From positions 1 through 41,659 of the forward strand of contig MU867152.1 of NCBI GenBank assembly GCA_033725935.1: a stretch of DNA of 41,659 bases, given 5' to 3'. The translations under genes and the position numbers were made by a program. A model generated the notes under the pieces. That model had not been told where the DNA came from. It did no database searches and saw only the letters and a program-made list of their open reading frames with translations. Shown piece by piece: positions 39,375 to 41,659 of the stretch; the stretch's first letter is position 1, and each line of letters begins with the position of its first letter. Source of the stretch: Cladorrhinum sp. PSN259. Lineage: Eukaryota > Ascomycota > Sordariomycetes > Sordariales > Podosporaceae.

Positions 39375-41574
39375 CGTTGTTTGCGTAATTTAAGATCGAA
39401 CGTTGTGCTCAGATACTACGAATAACCTTTAATATAGCTTCTATTTCCGCTAATCCTTTTACCGTTAATCCGAACGTTGACGAGGGAGAAGTCCAACTTC
39501 CGGATGTCACTCCGCCTAGCGATAACGAGTCCGATAAAGAAAAGGTTCCGAAACTGAACCTTAAGGAGAAGATTAATATTATTAGACGGAAACTCTTCGG
39601 AATAGAAGAAGCCTTAATGGCGAAAGACGAACTTAAGGAACTTAAGGAGGAAATTATACGTCTCTAAACTGCTATCGCGAGTAAGCGTATTAGTAAGACC
39701 GACAACGTTCCTAAGATCGCAGCCAAAGTCGGCAAACCTCTTATTTTCAGTAGTAATAAATAGGAACTCCTGCCTTAGATCTCGTACGTCAGAACTAACC
39801 TCCGGCTTTATAGTATTAAGGATCCCGAGTCTTAATTCCTTTATACTACCAGTTTCCTCGGAAGGGACCCTAAGTAATAATTTAACGGGATCTTTAAGAA
39901 CTACTTCGATTACGCCGAAGACGAAAGAGAAACCCTTACTTAAGAGATCTTCGAAGTTAGGCTAAGTAAGTTTAAGGAGGAAATTAAGAAAATATACGGC
40001 GAGCCCGACGAAGAGAAAGCCGCCGAAGATCGCTTAGAGCGATTAGTGCAGATAATATTAGCTATAACGTACGCGATATTATTCTATCGCGACGCCTTTA
40101 GGGTAAATTAGGCAGAAGCGGCCCTGAAAAATAAGTTTTATAAGGGACTGAAACCTAAGGTTAAGGATAAACTTATTAAGGAAGATCGGTATGCCTTATC
40201 GCTCGACGCCTATATTATTAAAGCTATTATTATCGATAACCGTATCTTTAAGAGAGTAATAGAAAATAAAGGCGTTTATAGGGACCCCCGCTTCCTTAAG
40301 GCCAATACCTTTAAGAAGTATTAGTATAAGAGTATTTCGATAGGAACTTATCCAGGACCTATAAATATTAACGCAGTATAATATAATAACTAGCGTAAGT
40401 ATGGCGATAAGCCTAAGGACAAATCCAAGGTTAAGTGCTTTAACTGTAATAAGATAGGTCATTATGTACGAGACTGTCGTACCCTTAGAAAGTTCAAACC
40501 AGTGCCCGAATAGAAATATATGCAGTTTGCCGAGGATAACTGTACTATTAGAATAGCTTAGCAGGATAACGACGACGATACCCTCGTATTTACCTATGAC
40601 GGCTTTAACGAGGAAGAATATACCAGCGAGTTAGAATAATACGTATTACCTTTACCCGACGATAGCGAAAACTCGGAACCCGAGGGAATAATCGACTACC
40701 CCTTAAAGCTAGATATAAGCAGGGATATAAGCTGGTAAGTTACCTTAAAAGATATGGCAGAAAGCTTTACGGTGACTGGGAGAGTCGTAGAGGATATCCG
40801 AGAGACAGTAGTCATCCGGGAAGAGAGAGGACGACCCGACGATATATCCCTCGCCTCACTTACCTATATCCTACACCTACGCGTCGCCTAGTTTAACTAT
40901 ATCTACGATAACTATATCTTCTATTACAGATATAAGGTTTTTCACGAATTCTTTCCCATACGCCTAAATAACGAACCCATTCTTAAGGTCCACGAAGTAA
41001 GATCGGATAATGAATGGAATTTTAAGACATTAACAGAACGTATTAATATCCTCTATATAGAAAGCCAGGTATCCATAGAATATTAGGATAAGGATAAACC
41101 TAACTATAAGGATTGCCCACACGCATAATGCGTCAGGTATAAGAGAGAAAAAGCCAGAGAATAGCATAGACGGAGAATACGATAAAACTCTAACCTCATT
41201 ATAACGCTATGATCGGGAAACGGCCAACGGGCCTCCCTAGGCCCAAATAGATCAGACTAATTCCACACCGACGGATCACAACTCGCATCAGGAGGCCGCG
41301 AGCCGGATCCAATAAAAAGACCTCCACGGCGCATTACGAAACAGTCGCCAGAGCTATAATATTAAGCAACGAGAACGCCTTAACTATAGAAGTTCGATAG
41401 ATAGACTCTAAAGGAAAGGAATACCGAGCCATTATAGTAATCGACTTAAAGAGCACGATTAACATTATTAATCCTTCGTTTATAAATAAAATAAGGATGC
41501 CGTAGGTTAAGAAGAAATAACCTTACCGAATAAGGACTTACGAAAGGTAAACGGCTAATTATAATGTTAACGTG
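39375..41574 (+). mobile_element. Ty3/gypsy-type gag and start of pol, RIP-inactivated
   Basis: From about 39449 a frame with stops but apparently no indels reads PFTVNPNVDEGEVQLPD, LKEKINIIRRKLF, FNGIFKNYFDYAEDER, EAALKNKFYKGLKPKVKDKL and then a zinc knuckle KCFNCNKIGHYVRDC (C-x2-C-x4-H-x4-C, about 40435-40479). It continues through an acidic region to a protease-like stretch, VIDLKSTINIINPSFINK (about 41440-41494), where the DSGAT-type active site appears mutated. Stops such as AAA-TAG-GAA and CCT-TAG-ATC fit CAG-to-TAG changes. The element is non-functional and continues past, or is interrupted at, the window's end. Reverse transcriptase is not in the window. Confidence 0.82.
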
Positions 41575-41659
41575 TGGAAAGTATAAGGTGCCAGGAAAGC
41601 TCCAGGTGTCTGGCAAGCCACAGGTGCCGGGCAAGTGGCTGGTGCCGAACCACCCACTT
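41575..41659. repeat. GC-rich short-repeat sequence at the window edge
   Basis: The RIPed pol frame ends abruptly in sequence made of variants of CAGGTGCCGGGCAAG and TGGCTGGTGCCG. It is GC-rich and not RIPed, so it may be the edge of a younger insertion, possibly another LTR. Truncated by the window. Confidence 0.4.

Overview
The window looks like chromosomal DNA from a filamentous ascomycete (Pezizomycotina, most likely Sordariomycetes). The evidence is short spliceosomal introns of about 50-95 nt with GTAAGT-like donors, fungus-specific families (UstYa/DUF3328, HET, HeLo, DUF829/PaxU-like, COX20, DUF7025-AAA), and an AT-rich block on the right with C-to-T and G-to-A changes at CpA/TpG, the mark of repeat-induced point mutation (RIP). 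No genus is claimed.

Layout. 1-157: polypyrimidine minisatellite. 0.5-1.8 kb (-): DUF829 alpha/beta-hydrolase-like protein. 1.8-3.9 kb: no gene recognised. 3.9-6.3 kb (+): three-exon 14-TM MFS transporter. 6.9-10 kb: three genes for small secreted proteins, the third a 65-residue precursor (9709-9968, -) with a signal peptide and two near-identical Kex2-flanked repeats. 10.7-11.7 kb (+): four-exon UstYa-type (DUF3328) oxidase with both HxxHC motifs. 11.8-13.3 kb (-): class 3 lipase. 14.5-15.7 kb (+): nuclear-looking protein of unknown function. 16.3-16.9 kb (-): COX20. 17.5-24.4 kb (+): complete POL2, the DNA polymerase epsilon catalytic subunit, with an MCB-like element in the COX20/POL2 divergent promoter. 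24.7-27.1 kb (-): Cys/Gly-rich gene of unknown function that seems broken. 27.2-29.8 kb (-): six-exon DUF7025-AAA ATPase. 29.8-31.2 kb: diverged tandem repeats and a GGTACCT-rich patch. 31.2-35.0 kb (+): large protein with two HET domains and a third HET-like segment. 35.4-35.6 kb (-): six-cysteine secreted peptide. About 36.2 kb to the end: RIP-damaged DNA holding a HeLo (HET-s/LOP-B type) pseudogene split by two solo LTRs with perfect 5-bp target duplications, then a RIPed Ty3/gypsy element (5' LTR, gag with zinc knuckle, start of the protease).

The most notable system is the pair at 9.7-11.7 kb. A secreted repeat precursor (KR-DGTTKQDSDLWFKAKR-DGTTKQDSDLWFKR-D after splicing) is transcribed divergently from a UstYa-type oxidase. 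This is the minimal architecture of a fungal RiPP of the dikaritin type (ustiloxin, phomopsin, asperipin, victorin, epichloecyclin). The core, around DSDLWFK, matches none of the cores I know. A decayed, frame-shifted third copy of the repeat follows the stop codon. The MFS transporter and lipase nearby could belong to the same locus, but that is inference.

The right part is a self/non-self recognition neighbourhood: a multi-HET protein next to a dead HeLo gene. Three LTRs of one family differ in RIP load, which gives a relative order of insertions.
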